From positions 6,064,231-6,128,230 of the forward strand of contig NC_033628.1 of the NCBI RefSeq assembly GCF_001540865.1: a stretch of 64,000 nucleotides of DNA, in the 5' to 3' direction. Made by a program: the position numbers and the translations under genes. The first letter of the stretch is position 1. The number at the start of each line of letters is the position of its first letter. Of this stretch, positions 12,117 to 23,500 are shown piece after piece. Below the pieces are notes generated by a model, which was not told the origin of the DNA, did not search any database, and saw only the letters and a list, made by a program, of their open reading frames with translations. The DNA is from Ananas comosus. Its lineage: Eukaryota; Streptophyta; Magnoliopsida; Poales; Bromeliaceae.

Positions 12117-15100
12117 TTGAGCTAGAATTCTATCCATAGCAAACGAGCTCCGTTGCCACCCATTTGTTTTCGATGATGGAGCTTCCAAATCGATGATCAA
12201 CACCGTTGATCATGATCTATACTACTTGAAGTGTTTAGAAATCAAATTTCATACATTTTCGATATTGTTCTCTTATCCATCAAGTGGACACAAAAATGAA
12301 CGGCTGAAAATGAATATTCTTTAAAAAATGATGATAGGAGTCTTGTAATCAAGATCAAGAGTATAGATCTTGTTTTAAAGAGTTTAAAGAATTTTCTAAC
12401 AAAAATTCAATTGATTTCGATATCTTTACGCCGTTAAACGAGAAAACGCTTCATATCAACCATTAAAATTACAAATTTTGAAATCCTTTGATCATTAAGC
12501 AAATGATGTCGAAAAGATTTGAAATTTGATTTCTAAACACTTCAAGCGATATAGATCATGTTCAACGGTTCCGATCGTCAATTTGGAGGCTCCATCATCG
12601 AAAACAAGTGGGTGGCAACGGAGCCTGTTTGCTATCAATAGTATTCTAGCTCAACTCTCTACATATATATATATATGTATGTATATGTATATGTATGTAT
12701 ATGTATGTATATGTATATATGTTTGTATATGTATGTATGTATGTATGTACATAAATATGTATGTATATACATATATGTATGTATGTATATACATAAATAT
12801 GTATGTATATACATATATATATACATGTATATACATATATGTATGTATATACATGTATATACATATATGTATGTATATACATGTATATACATATATATAT
12901 ATATATATAGAGCTAGGCTCCTATGCTTTCGAAAGTACGGAGGCCTCCATGCTTGTAAGTTGTTTTCGATGATGGGGCATTCGATTCGGCGATCAGTTTC
13001 GTTAGACATGATCTACGCTATTAGAACTACCTAGAAACCGGATGTATTGGTCTTATTCTTGATAGTTAAGTAGAATTTTCTATTAAATTTTCATTTCATT
13101 TGGATTGTTTTACACCGTTGAACTTACAAACGTGCCACATCGGCCGTTAAAATTGTCATTTTTGAGATCTTTTGATCGCTTGTTAAATGATGTCAAAAAA
13201 TACTTTCAATAGTGTAGATCAAGTCTAACGGAGCCGATCGTCGATTTGAAAGCCGCATCATCGAAAACAACTTGGTAGCACGGAACGCTCCGTGCTACCG
13301 ATAGCATAGTAGCCGGATTCTATATATATATATATATGTATATATATGTATATATATATATGAACTTTAAATACTTGCAACTATGTCTTTGGAATAGTCA
13401 AAAGATGCTATATCCGCAAGAGCCATCTTTAGAATCTCATATTGCATGGTAATTTTCGTTTATATGTGTGATTGGGTTTAAATTTCACGACAATGTTAGG
13501 GTCTCACAGATGGTGTTTGTAGCGCCCCAATAGTCCTACATCGGATAAAAAAGGGATTATGACTGGGTATATAAGGATTAGAGACCTAAGTAATGATAAT
13601 TGGGCTCTAGCATTTTGTGCCCAACGAGTTATTAGTGCTAGCGGGTCGGATCATTACTTTTAGTATCAGAGGCAATCATCAGCCGGAGTTGATCCAGGGT
13701 TGTACAGGAGGTAGGGAGATGAGTCTCACGTTGCTTGGTGCTTGTGAGCGTGCCTGAGCCTGACAAGGACGTCAGGCTTAAACGGAAGGCATCGGGGCTT
13801 AAAGGTAGTAGGAGGAATGCGACACCCCAGAATTTGGAATAGTCTTATATAAAGGGTATAATAGGACTAAATCTCTTGATCCGGCATTGGGTGGTGGCTA
13901 GGCCCAAGATGTTAAATAAGTCATTGCAGGATTAGCTATTTGTTTTGTTAGTATCCACATCTCTTGTATTGTACAAGAAGTTCACAATTATTTGATGGTA
14001 ATTATATAAACTGCTATACTAAAATATGTATATAAGGCACTTGTTTTTCGCAAGAGCATTAATTAAGTTTTTTCATGGTGATATCTTAAGCTAGAGATAA
14101 AAAGAGGACAAATGTACGGTTTTCTTTCTCACAAAAAACATTAGTAAAGTCTTAGGACCTTTAAAACATGGATGTATTCCAAACGACTGATGTTATAACC
14201 TCATTCAATGTAGGACGAGCATGTGTATATGCTATGCTCAGATTAAACTGAAGAAAAACTTGACGCAGAGGAGACATGGGTCGTCTACTCGACGTGGATG
14301 CAGATCATTGTGCGAATTCTCTGCAGAAAAAGAAAAGTTTTTTAGTACTCTTGTTAGATTACTGAGGATCATTAAGAGGATTTCGCAGATCCTTTGCTAT
14401 ATTTCAACTGTTTACTTTTACCTGTTAAAAGATTTTATTTTATTTTATTTTATTTTATTTCTCAAAAGGATGATAAGAGAATTTTAGATAAATTCTATAG
14501 AACTCTCTTTCTCTTCTTCTCTCTTATAGAACTACCTCTCTTTTTCTTCCACCCCCCCACCCCCTCGACTCATAATCAAGAAGTAGGCTTTGAAATTTTT
14601 ATTACTTTTTAGTCAACCTCTCATTTTATTTTAATGGATAGTTAATATAAATTAATATATTAAAATATTAGTCTTATCTGTTATGACCCTGTCGTGCTTG
14701 TGTTTTATTTTTCGAAGTTCTCAAGTTGTTGTGTCCGAGTCATGTCGTTTCTCATGTTCCGTGTCGTGTCCGTGCCTGTGCATTCTTGGTTAGGATCTCC
14801 ACAGACTGGTAAAGAAATAGATGACGACGAGTGGGCTACTAGATTAATACATTAGAGACGAGCGAGAAGAAAGAAGTGAAAAGAGAGGAGAAAGTTACTT
14901 CGGAACTTGGTTTGGCAATCAGGAGTTCTCTTCACACTTTCATTAAATACATTGCCTTTGGTTGGCCTGTTTCAAAATTCTTGTGCTGTAGTTCTAAAGC
15001 ATCTTGGATTCTTATTAATAGAGGGAAATCCAATTTGATAAAATTATATTTGATGCGCTTGTCAGATCATTAATTAACAGTATAATTGGCTTCTTTGCAC

Positions 15101-18100
15101 CAATAATCTTTTGGTCCTTACACCTCTTTTAGTATTACATGTCTGTATTACATGTCTGGTTTTATGAACTTTGATTAAAATTAAAAGTTTTAAACTTCTC
15201 TTGACAGCCAAGCTAAGAAATGGATGAAGAGTATTTAAATTGTGTAAATATTCAGACCATAGTTACTAGGATTGCAGACTCTCCCCTTCAAACCGTGATT
15301 TGGACTGCATATTTTGATTTAGGGTGGATTCTCAATCCGGTTTGCAAAAAGTGGTGAATCGAGAATAGTAAAGAAGTACTTTGATTTTCTAGATCTAATT
15401 TGTTAGGATATGTAAAGTGTTTTACAAGATATAGGTTAATCAGGGTTGGAAACTTGGCTGCGACATCATTTAGGACTCAAGAGTGTGCTTGATAGTCGGG
15501 AGTTGGGATGATCGTTACGCCACGGTTGAATGGTGAGTAATGGATGAATCATTGTGGCGTATGAATTGATGGTAGCAAGCAGGGTAGCAAGTCAATGCAC
15601 AATGCTAGGGTGGAATTGGTTGAACTTATTGTATCCAAGATTCTGTATGGATATAACTGATTCTAAATGCTACACAGGGTAATCCAAGTTCCTTTGAAAG
15701 AGAGTCGAGTTACACTAATGTCACGCCCGGGTACCAACGGAAGCATATCCGGTACGTGCACAGACCCGCCATACACTTGCAGTATATAAGGCGTCTATAA
15801 AGAAAACATGTCGATAGAAGGAATACATAGAAGAATCCTATCCTGATATCAGAGCAAAGTATAAGTCAATAATATCATTCTCAGAAGAACAGTGAGTATA
15901 TGATCCAAAACAACTCAACATCGTAGAGAAATATTACAAGTATAATCCCCGATTCAAAGATTTCATATACATCACAGGGCTACTCAAAATACATGTACAA
16001 TGGTAGTCTCTCTATACACGGGTACATCACCCTCGACCGTGGCACGAGTAGCAAGGTGATCATCTAGTAAAATAGCAAGCTAGGTCTAGCTAGATGCGAC
16101 TTCCTTGCCGCGATCCCTAGCCTCTCCTGTAGGTGGCTCTGTAAAAACAACAATAAAAAGGGCGTGAGAACTATTAAACAATAGTTCCCAGTGGGTAAGC
16201 CGCCAGCCTCGGTGAATTACACCACTAGGCTCATAATATACTAAATAAAAGTAAAGCAGTAATTGCATGATAAATCTACAATGCTAATAGGTAATGAGCA
16301 TGTAATCATATTTTCTACAGTAAATGAATCAACTGAATATGAAAAGCATAGCAATTACTGTAAGCATGAACATAAACATGAACATAAGTATGAACGTGTA
16401 AGTAAATACTGTACACTATAACTGATAATCATTCATTACTATCCACTGTCATTTGGAACTTTAATTTCATTCAAAAAGACCTACACAAGGTAGTATAGCT
16501 TGCGCCGCGCCTAATGGCCCCGTGGTAGTATGCACTCCCCACGACAATCCACTTCGGCACCCAATCCCGCACGGGCGAGCAATCTGTTGCGTAGGCCAAC
16601 TCCGGAGTGCCGGCTTGTAGGGAGCTACCCTCACAAGCGTGTGCGAATGAGCACAATGGCAAGCAAGCAAAGTTCATAGTCCAATATGTCTCGAACATCA
16701 TGTCATAGTATGCTATGTTCTTACTCTCGATCTATTGATCGGAATTCTCAATATAAAAAACAATGACAATAGCTAGTATCCACTAGATTAGTAAGCACAT
16801 GAAAGTAATGCTAATTTACATATGGCATTAGAAACTTTCCACTATCGAGGTACTATCAAAATAGTCACAAGAAATGTCATTGTTCTCTCCTCTATAGGAG
16901 CATAATAGACTTGTCTATTAGTTGCAACTGAACTAATCATAAACATAAACATAAATACTTTTATGCATGAGTTCTCTCTACTTCATAGAGGTTACATTTC
17001 AAATGTATCAAACGTTGTGGCGATGATGTTCCAAGTCCTTTATCAATCACATAATCACAAAAGCGCACAAATAAACCAATTCTATAGTATTATATAGAAC
17101 ATAAGGGAGCTTCACTTGCTCTGGTTAGGTCAAACCCACCTATCACTAAGCTCAATGCAACCCAAATGAATCCCGCAATTCAGCTCACTGGTTCATGAAC
17201 CTGCTGAAAATCAAGTATTAAAATCGCATCAAAACTACAACCGAATTGTCCAAATTCGGCACAAAACTCACTTAGTACAAAGTAGTAGCTTGAGTTCCTG
17301 ATTTGGTTCACTTTAGTACCTCAAGATTAACCTCTAAAGGCTCTCCAATGCCCACCGAAGATGATCCAGAGGTCGGTTGCACTCTCGCTGCGAACAACAC
17401 CAAAACGGCATCAAAATGCTTGTATACAAGTTAATATAGCCGAAATCTTGCGAATTCAGTTTTCTAACTGAAATTTCAGCTTACCCCTGGTTGAAACACC
17501 TTCTAAACCAGCCCCCAAGGTCACCAATTTAACGCAAAGTGAATTGGAAACCTGCTGCGAAGAAACAATTCCAAACTGCATTAAGTCGCTCGATTAAACA
17601 GCGTATAGTTTCGAAATAGCTTCATAAATAACTAATTACCTTTATCAAGCTTCAAAGCAGCCTTTCCCTGGATTAAAATGGGTAAATCACAGCTAGATAA
17701 CTCCTCTCTAGCTGCTGGAATCCTCCTCCAACTCAGCTGGGAGCAACAAAACCGAAACGGCTCAAAATCCGACACTAGTACACAAACTAGGGAGAAATTG
17801 AGCTAAATACCTTTCTACAGCTTTTTTTCAGCAACTCCCTATATTAGATATGAAGAACACTGCCAAAACACCTCACTTCACCCTTCAAAAGCTGGCCCCA
17901 AGTCCACCCAAACAGCATGCGTCGAGCGGAGCGTGAAATCGGCGCGAAACGGCGATGTCTACTCGAAGAGAGAGAAACCCTAGAGAGAGAAAGTGGAGAA
18001 AGTGAAAGAACCTTTCTCTGAGCTCTAGCAACCTCCACCAAGCTCCAGGAGTCGTGTTGGGTCAAATAGATAGGGATTAGATGCGAAATTACCAAAATAG

Positions 18101-18973
18101 CCTTGCTGCCACGTATCTGCCATTGTGTACCGGTACAAGATGATGGCTGTACCGGTACACAATGCAAAATTTCACCAGTAATGCACTTTCTTGCTTCCGG
18201 CCGTTCAATCACTTCTCTAACTTATCCAAAAACTTGTCTAAGCCTTTTAGAAGATGTAGGATAGATCCACATATCATTCCACACACTCGAACTTCGCAAT
18301 TTGCTAAAGTTCAGTGTATTACAACTAAATTCCATTTGGACTCAATTAGGCATAATTTGTTCTATCAAACTTGCATCATTTATAGTATTGTTATGAACAA
18401 AAGCTTTTCTTACTAAAATATCAGGAAAGTTCTTGCCTTCTTGTGAATGAGTGGATGACTGCTTGCTTCTTTTGCCACTAATCAGGTGAAGCTATTCCTC
18501 TTGAATACAATTTGGCGGGACTGAATGCTATATCCTTTGAAAAAGGTTGCTATGTAGGCCAGGAGCTTGTCGCACGGACACATCATCGCGGTGTTATTCA
18601 CAAGCGCTTGCTTCCTTTTAAGTTTTTAAATGATAATGGTGAAGGTACTTATTTTCTAGTTATTAACTTTAATTTTTCTTTTGGTACTGTTGTTTAGATG
18701 CTCATGTATTATTGTTTACTTTACTCAGAAGTTGAGCAGGTTGTATCCCCTGGTTCAGAGATTGCGGAGAGTAATTCCAACAAGACAGTTGGCACTGCAA
18801 ATACGGCAGTTGGGTGTTGTGGAATGGGCATACTCAGACTCGAAGAAGCATTCAACCCATCATCTACACTCACAATCAAGGATCAAAACAAGATTCAAGT
18901 TAAGGTTATTAGACCAGATTGGTGGCCTACGGAATGGAATCATGTACATGAAGAACAAACTGTTGCTGCTTAA
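4853..18973 (+). CDS. IBA57: IBA57-type mitochondrial folate-binding Fe-S cluster assembly factor (YgfZ/GcvT-like)
   Basis: Five exons join in frame: 4853-5364, 5948-6201, 6935-7033, 18486-18644 and 18729-18973. Together they are 1269 nt, encoding 422 aa. All introns are GT-AG. Exon 4 carries the family hallmark KGCYVGQE within [20 protein letters not shown], whose cysteine is invariant in YgfZ/IBA57 proteins; exon 3 ends in the conserved [19 protein letters not shown]. Family members bind folate and help mature mitochondrial [4Fe-4S] proteins. The N-terminus ([17 protein letters not shown], rich in R and S, without acidic residues) looks like a mitochondrial presequence. I chose the ATG at 4853. 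The in-frame ATG at 4796 is made from the end of the hAT inverted repeat and would add a lysine/arginine-rich leader. Intron 3 is about 11.45 kb and full of transposons, yet both its splice sites and the reading frame are intact. A functional gene is likely; expression may be altered by the hAT insertion. Confidence 0.93.
8673..8812. repeat. 70-bp tandem duplication
   Basis: Two essentially identical 70-bp units beginning TCTCTAATATGAAATTTAAG lie at 8673 and 8743. They are non-coding and inside the IBA57 intron. The following sequence (8830-8950) resembles the inner part of the long-TIR MITEs further on. Confidence 0.8.
8820..9115. mobile_element. Degenerate long-TIR MITE fragments
   Basis: Segments such as 'agtctaacagagtcaatcgttgattcgagtgt...atcatcgaaaacaa' (near 8890-8935) and 'tagatcatgtgcaatagtatgtgtcgttgattcggaagc' (near 9057-9100) match the subterminal parts of the MITEs at 12112-12661 and 12908-13322. 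No intact ends are visible. Confidence 0.4.
9119..9280. repeat. CA/TA-rich microsatellite
   Basis: Compound repeat of CACACA, ATATATACACA and related units, ending in a run of (CA)n near 9259-9276. The overlapping ORFs on both strands (Cys/Val/Tyr-rich) are translations of this repeat. Confidence 0.85.
10290..10530. mobile_element. Degenerate long-TIR MITE fragment
   Basis: It contains 'atttttgatgatggaactttccaatcgatggtcagcacc' and 'aacggcgtaaaa', which resemble the arms of the MITE at 12112-12661 ('gttttcgatgatggagcttccaaatcgatgatcaacacc'). Ends are not preserved. Confidence 0.35.
11206..11512. mobile_element. TA-array plus long-TIR MITE, chimeric across a single N (11416)
   Basis: A (TA)n array ends near 11254. 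The element starts TAGAATTAGGCTACTATAC (11252) and ends AGCCTAGCTCTA (11512). Its left arm matches the MITE at 11533 and its right arm (a GGTAGCACGG palindrome) matches the MITE at 12908-13322. The N at 11416 lies exactly where the two types meet, so the chimera may be an assembly join. Confidence 0.65.
11533..12079. mobile_element. Long-TIR MITE with hairpin-bearing arms (copy 2)
   Basis: The left arm (TAGAATTAGGCTACTATACT...) and right arm (...AGTATAGTAGCCTAGCTCTA) are inverted repeats extending about 150 bp with some mismatches. Each arm carries its own palindrome; on the left, CTATAGTACCGA and TCGGTACTATAG pair around a 3-base loop. TA-rich DNA flanks both sides, consistent with a TA target. 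No coding capacity. The superfamily is uncertain; Tc1/mariner-like or Mutator-like are possible. Confidence 0.75.
12112..12661. mobile_element. Long-TIR MITE (copy 3, divergent subfamily)
   Basis: It begins TAGAGTTGAGCTAGAATTCTAT after a (TA)n run and ends ATAGTATTCTAGCTCAACTC with two extra bases before CTA. The arms are inverted repeats for roughly 150 bp, including CTCCGTTGCCACCCA against TGGGTGGCAACGGAG. A TG/TA microsatellite follows immediately. Non-coding. Confidence 0.75.
12662..12907. repeat. TATG/TGTATA microsatellite
   Basis: About 245 bp of TATG, TGTA and TA units. The overlapping Tyr/Ile/Met-rich ORFs on both strands are products of the repeat, not genes. Confidence 0.9.
12908..13322. 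mobile_element. Long-TIR MITE (copy 4)
   Basis: The left end is TAGAGCTAGGCTCCTATGC and the right end ATAGCATAGTAGCCGGATTCTA, between TA arrays. The inner arms share 'gttttcgatgatg' and 'gatcgtcgatttg' blocks with the other copies. The right arm holds a GGTAGCACGGA / TCCGTGCTACC palindrome. Non-coding. Confidence 0.7.
13518..13935 (+). mobile_element. TRIM-like miniature LTR retrotransposon
   Basis: A probable 5' LTR (13518-13656) starts TGTAGCGCCCCAATAGTCC and contains a TATATAAGG box. It is followed by a PBS-like TAGTATCAGAGGC (close to the initiator-Met tRNA complement), a short interior with 'cctgagcctgacaaggacgtcagg', and a purine-rich AGTAGGAGGAA just before a degenerate 3' LTR (13818-13935, starting TGCGACACCCCAG). 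The small size and lack of gag-pol fit TRIM elements. The LTRs are strongly diverged and no target duplication was found. Confidence 0.6.
13936..15713. other. AT-rich intron sequence, no feature seen
   Basis: Contains a TTTTA-repeat run (14433-14460) and short ORFs without recognisable similarity. Confidence 0.5.
15719..18323 (-). mobile_element. Solo LTR (about 2.6 kb) inside IBA57 intron 3
   Basis: It runs from TGTCACGCCCGGGTACC (15719) to GTGTATTACA (18323), with the canonical TG...CA ends. It is flanked by an exact 5-bp duplication ACTAA (15714-15718 and 18324-18328). On the minus strand it reads TGTAATACACTGAACTTTAGC, nearly the start of the LTR fragment at 31217. No internal domain or second LTR is visible, so it is most simply a solo LTR left by LTR-LTR recombination. 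It contains two ACCGGTAC-rich patches near 18130-18160. The small ORFs inside are not coding. Confidence 0.8.
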
Positions 18974-19100
18974 TTGTGACTAAATTGTAATCTCTGATGA
19001 TGAGGGATTTTGAGTTGATAGCGTTTGAGCTAACTTATGTCTGTAATCTTGGGTAGTTATCACTGCCTCGATTGTAGAGTTTATGTAGCAGTGCAAGGTG

Positions 19101-19106
19101 AATAAA
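19101..19106 (+). terminator. Probable poly(A) signal of IBA57
   Basis: AATAAA lies 128 bp after the stop codon. It is the first canonical hexamer downstream; assignment by position only. Confidence 0.45.
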
Positions 19107-19559
19107 AAGATTTTCAGGAATGTCATTAGGAGACTGACTAGTGGAGAAAAAGTTACTGATTGTACCGCATATTCTAAATTTTGCATTTACAAGTCCAGGA
19201 CTCTCCATTATCAATTTTATTTCTCTTTATTTACTTCTGCTTTTCTTTTATTTTCGTTTTTAGTCTGGTTATTAAACCTTTGTAAATGGCTTATATGCAG
19301 GTAATAAAATAAAGTGAGGAATTAGTTGGTGGAGTTGGTCTTATATGTTGATAAACTGAACATTGAGTAAGCTTATTTTTTTCCTTTATACCTGAAATGT
19401 TCTATAGCTTAATTAGATACCTAGCCTTATATGTATTATCTCTTACCATTAACTCATCATATGCTGTTATGGGTGGATTAGATAATGTTGTATGAGAAGA
19501 GCCGGATAAATATAATGCTGTGGGAAAAAACAAAATACTAATTATTAAGGCTTCATTTC

Positions 19560-19935
19560 ATTTCATTATATTGACATTTTTGAAATGTGGGAAATGTTGC
19601 TTTTGAATGGTTGGAAGTTTGAATGGCCTCCTCATAGGCAACCATTTCTGGCTGTTCTTACTCTTAGTAGTTTCACACTTTTGCCTCCAATGGTAATCTA
19701 CTACTTGGTAGTCACTTCTTGCTGTTCTTATTCCCAATCGTTGCGCATGTTTCTTTACTTCAGTTATTTGCTGTTCCTGCTACAGTCACTGCTTGCTGTT
19801 CTTATCCCTGGTCGTTGCGCATATTTGCTTCCTACAGTTATTTGCTTTCCCTACTACTACTCTGTGCTTATGAGTGGTGTTGCCGAATCTTCTTAGCTGA
19901 TCCTTACTTTTTTGTGATTTTTTTGGGGACTGTTT
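19560..19935 (+). repeat. Copy of a degenerate dispersed module ('R' module)
   Basis: Text such as 'gtttgaatggcctcctcataggcaacc...gctgttcttactcttagt' recurs in diverged form at 39060-39245 and 45795-46085. It reads as several short open frames but none is conserved between copies. Nature unknown. Confidence 0.5.
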
Positions 19936-20519
19936 GAATTAGTTCTTTTGTAAGGTCACAGAAATAGCAATTTTTATTGGAGACTGGCTAATTATATTCA
20001 TATTCACGCTGTAGTTGTTTCGTTCTACACATTCTCGCATTGTAGAAAATCCAGCTCCAACCTTCTCAGAGCTCTCTCTCGCCCTCGCCTCTCTCCATTG
20101 GTAGGAGGTCGCCTCTCAATCGCTTGTACGACACTCTAAACCGCTCCCATGTCCATCCCAGGATCTGTCCAAACCGCTTTCCTGCCCAATCCAAGATCTG
20201 CCACTTGTTCATTCACTCATGTGCGCCCGAAATTGGTGGCGATTTCTGACCTCGCGGCCACAACCCAAATAGGGGACTCAACCGAAACAAGAGACTCTTT
20301 TAATGCCTATAATCTTGTTCTTTCAAATTTTTTATTTAATATAAAATTTCTATTTTTAGGGTTTAGGGTGTCACCTTCACATTCACCTTTGCCGTGCTGC
20401 GGATTTCGTCACCGAGTAACAGACTCACTCAATTTTAGAACACTGCCGGTATATATTAATTTTGGTTGCATTTATATAAATTCAGGGTTTAGGGTTAGAA
20501 TTAGGGTTTAGGGTTTAGA
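19936..20519 (+). other. Intergenic DNA with telomere-like motifs
   Basis: The stretch 20130-20330 is moderately GC-rich and CT-rich, with a 120-aa frame (20149-20511) that I do not recognise. From 20357, and more densely at 20482-20518, it contains several AGGGTTTAGGGTT motifs, the plant telomere unit, ending right at the LARD insertion site. No other feature. Confidence 0.45.
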
Positions 20520-20524
20520 AGTTA

Positions 20525-23500
20525 TGTAAGGTACCGGACTTCTAAAGGTATGAAGTTACGGTGTACGTTTAAATGGTTCCGGTGAGGTTGCGGTGTAATG
20601 TAATATACCGGATTTAAATATAAAAATAGAAATAAATAAAAATAGTATGAGATACTATTTTTATTGGATTTAGAGAAGTGAAATATAGGTTGGGAATGAC
20701 CTGTGCTGAAATCGGAATTAAAACAGAAGATTTAGAATTTTCTGTTGGAAATGGGACAGATAAATTAGCAGAAAATGCACAGTCTCAGAAAATTATGAAA
20801 ATTGGCAGAGATGTCAGAAATATTTTTATGAGGCTAGATTTAAGGTTTCATATTTTTCTGACACCCGTAGAGTGAGAAATAAAATCCGAAAGCTATCTGA
20901 TAAAGATTGCAGTTCGGTACAGTTTTCAGTGACCAAACGGGGTCGAAACTGAACCAGTGATCGTCAGCTTGTTAAGTTAAGTAAAACCGAACATGGACTG
21001 TCAAGTTTGAGCTTCAAACGGACATTCAGGGAGCTCCGGCGAAAGATATCAGATTTCGAGCTGCCTAGACCGAGTGAATTAGTGTTATCTGTTGAAGGGA
21101 ACTAATAGTGTAAAAGGGACTTAATCCCTGTCTTCTCCTCCTCAACCGTTGCGTACACAACCGCACACACATCAACAACACACGCATAACATTTGAAAGG
21201 GAGAGAGAACACTTCCTTTCTCATCTCTAGATCTCTCCCAAATAAATAGATGGATTTGGGAGAAAGCAAGCTGGAAGTTTGATCTTCATCAATTCATCCT
21301 CTTCTCTCAGCATGGAGCTTGCTTGAGAGGTAAGCATTGAAACCCCTTAATGGTAGTTTAGAATTGCTAGGCTTCAATTATATCTCTAAAAATGGATTTA
21401 TTGGAATCCTATGATGCTAAAATAGATGATTGTTGCGCTAAAATCCCGATCAATTTAATGATTTCTTGCCTAATTATAAACCTAGGCTCTAAAATGCCAA
21501 ATTTTGCTATACTAGGGTTGATCTCGTTTGACCCTCCGTAAACCTAATTGATAGTCGTAAACGAACGCTGGTTGACGATAGACGGTTTCGGCGATTGTCG
21601 AAGCCGGTGCGAAGCTTCATTAAAGAAACGACCGTTTAGGCTTCGTTTCCGCCTTGAAGGGCCGAGGCGACGTCCGTAAATCATGGAATTGATTTGGAGG
21701 CACCGTAAACAAAAGAAAGACCCTTTTTGCCGACGGCTGCCGAAGCGTATGCCGCGGTTGGTGCACAATTGCAAGTTTCGACGCGAACCGGGGCGGATGC
21801 TACGGGAGCCGATTGCAAGGTCGACAAGCAATCGGAATCGCTAGCAGTGGTTGTGTTACGAGCGACTTAGGGTCGCTCTCATTGTCGAAGAAAAATTATG
21901 ATTTTCCTTAGTTTGATGCATATAATGGGTGAAATGCTATATGATTGCATATGATGTGAAGATTGGGTAAATTGCATATAATGTGAAAATGAATATATTA
22001 CATGATAATTGCATATGAATACTAATGCATTGCTAAGTGGACAATGATGTTAAATGTTAATGCGATGCATGTGGACAATGAGTGTTAAATCGTTTAAATG
22101 CATGTACGTGGACAATGATGTTAAATTGTTGAATTATATCCATGCCTAAGTGGCAAGTAATATGTGAATGTTAAATGAATGCGATGAACTAAATGTTAAT
22201 GAATGCATGGAATGATGTTGAGGAATGCATGGATATATTATACTATCGAGGACATTAATTGGTTTGTGCTAAATGATCTATGTAAATTGGAACATATGCA
22301 TGTTAACGTATTTGTAGACTATGTTGGGGTAACATATGCTAATTACATATGCATTGTTTGATTGAGATTTAAAACTCTTTGGATGATTTAGAAAACTTGA
22401 CATTTGAATACAATGTAGTATTAATATATGATATGTTTGGTTTCCTACAATGAGATGATAAATGTGTGATCAAGACTAGGTAAATGGCAACCTTAGCATG
22501 ATTGGGTAAAAGTAATGCACTCGAGAACACTTGAATTATGTACGAGTGTGGCATTATATGCAATCTTAGTGTGTAGTGGACATAAGCATTGTATGAGTAT
22601 AGAAACCTATTGTTACTATGTTGATACTATCCTTAGTTGATAGGCGTGCTCCCAATTCGAGAGATTGGATCTGTGTCACATAGCCCTGTCATGCGCTGGA
22701 GGGGTCGTCACCCACAGCTGTCACTCCGGAGGTTGGTCACTCAGAGGACAGTCAGTGTGCTGTCTGGAGGGTCTGTGTGCTGTCCGCAGAGCGGTCGTCG
22801 GCGGGACAGTTCAGTGAGACTTTTCTCCCTATGAGACTTTGAGTATGTTGAGATTGAGGCACCCCCTTTGGGGTAGCCAAGTGATTGGGTAAAACAAGTT
22901 GATGAGCCTATACGTGAGTTGTCCTACTTTGAGGGGGATTTAGCCGCCAGGTGCAATGAGATGTCCTTCGCTCGTGCCTGGCTTTGTGCGGGTAACTTTT
23001 TTTTTCCGCAGATGATTGTGACTTCAAGACCGAGTCTGAGCGGCTAGCTTTGTAAAGTAGATTAACCTTTGATTAAAATGGTAGAATGACAGAAAACCTT
23101 AAATGTCAATTGGATGAAAGTAGTAATATTGAATTACTACGTTGGTTGATATAGTTGCCATTATTTGCATGATCTTCATATTGCATATCGCGAGGGCAAT
23201 GATGTTATTTGTTAATGCATGATCTTATTATCATAATCTATCTGTTTTGAACTAACCTGCAGTTGCCTTCCTTCGGACATGTCGGTCGAGTTTTCCCTTG
23301 GGTCGGCCGTACCCATGGGAACTATGGAGGTTAGTTCTCACCCCACGATTGCGTTTTTTGGGGTGTTACAGGTTTCACACTACCGGGGAGCGGCGCGGCG
23401 GGCCGAGGGACAAGGGACGTAGCTCCGTAGATAGCGCCTACCACAGGACCAGACGGTCTAGCGGGGTAACCCGAGTCGAACATATCTTAGGGGTTATTAG

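Larger units (their letters stand above)
7034..18485 (+). other. Expanded intron 3 of IBA57 (about 11.5 kb)
   Basis: It starts GTGTGG and ends ATCAG. From 7034 to 8672 I see nothing beyond AT-rich intron sequence. The rest holds a 70-bp tandem duplication, microsatellites, a MITE cluster, a TRIM-like element and a solo LTR, listed separately. Introns 1 (5365-5947) and 2 (6202-6934) are of ordinary size and show no feature. Confidence 0.85.

Noticed and set aside
12526..13034. Tyr/Ile/Met-rich ORFs of up to 148 codons on both strands
   Set aside because: They are translations of a TATG/TA microsatellite and MITE arms.
20149..20511. 120-codon ORF downstream of IBA57
   Set aside because: No recognisable domain, no splice partner, and the tail reads through telomere-like repeats.
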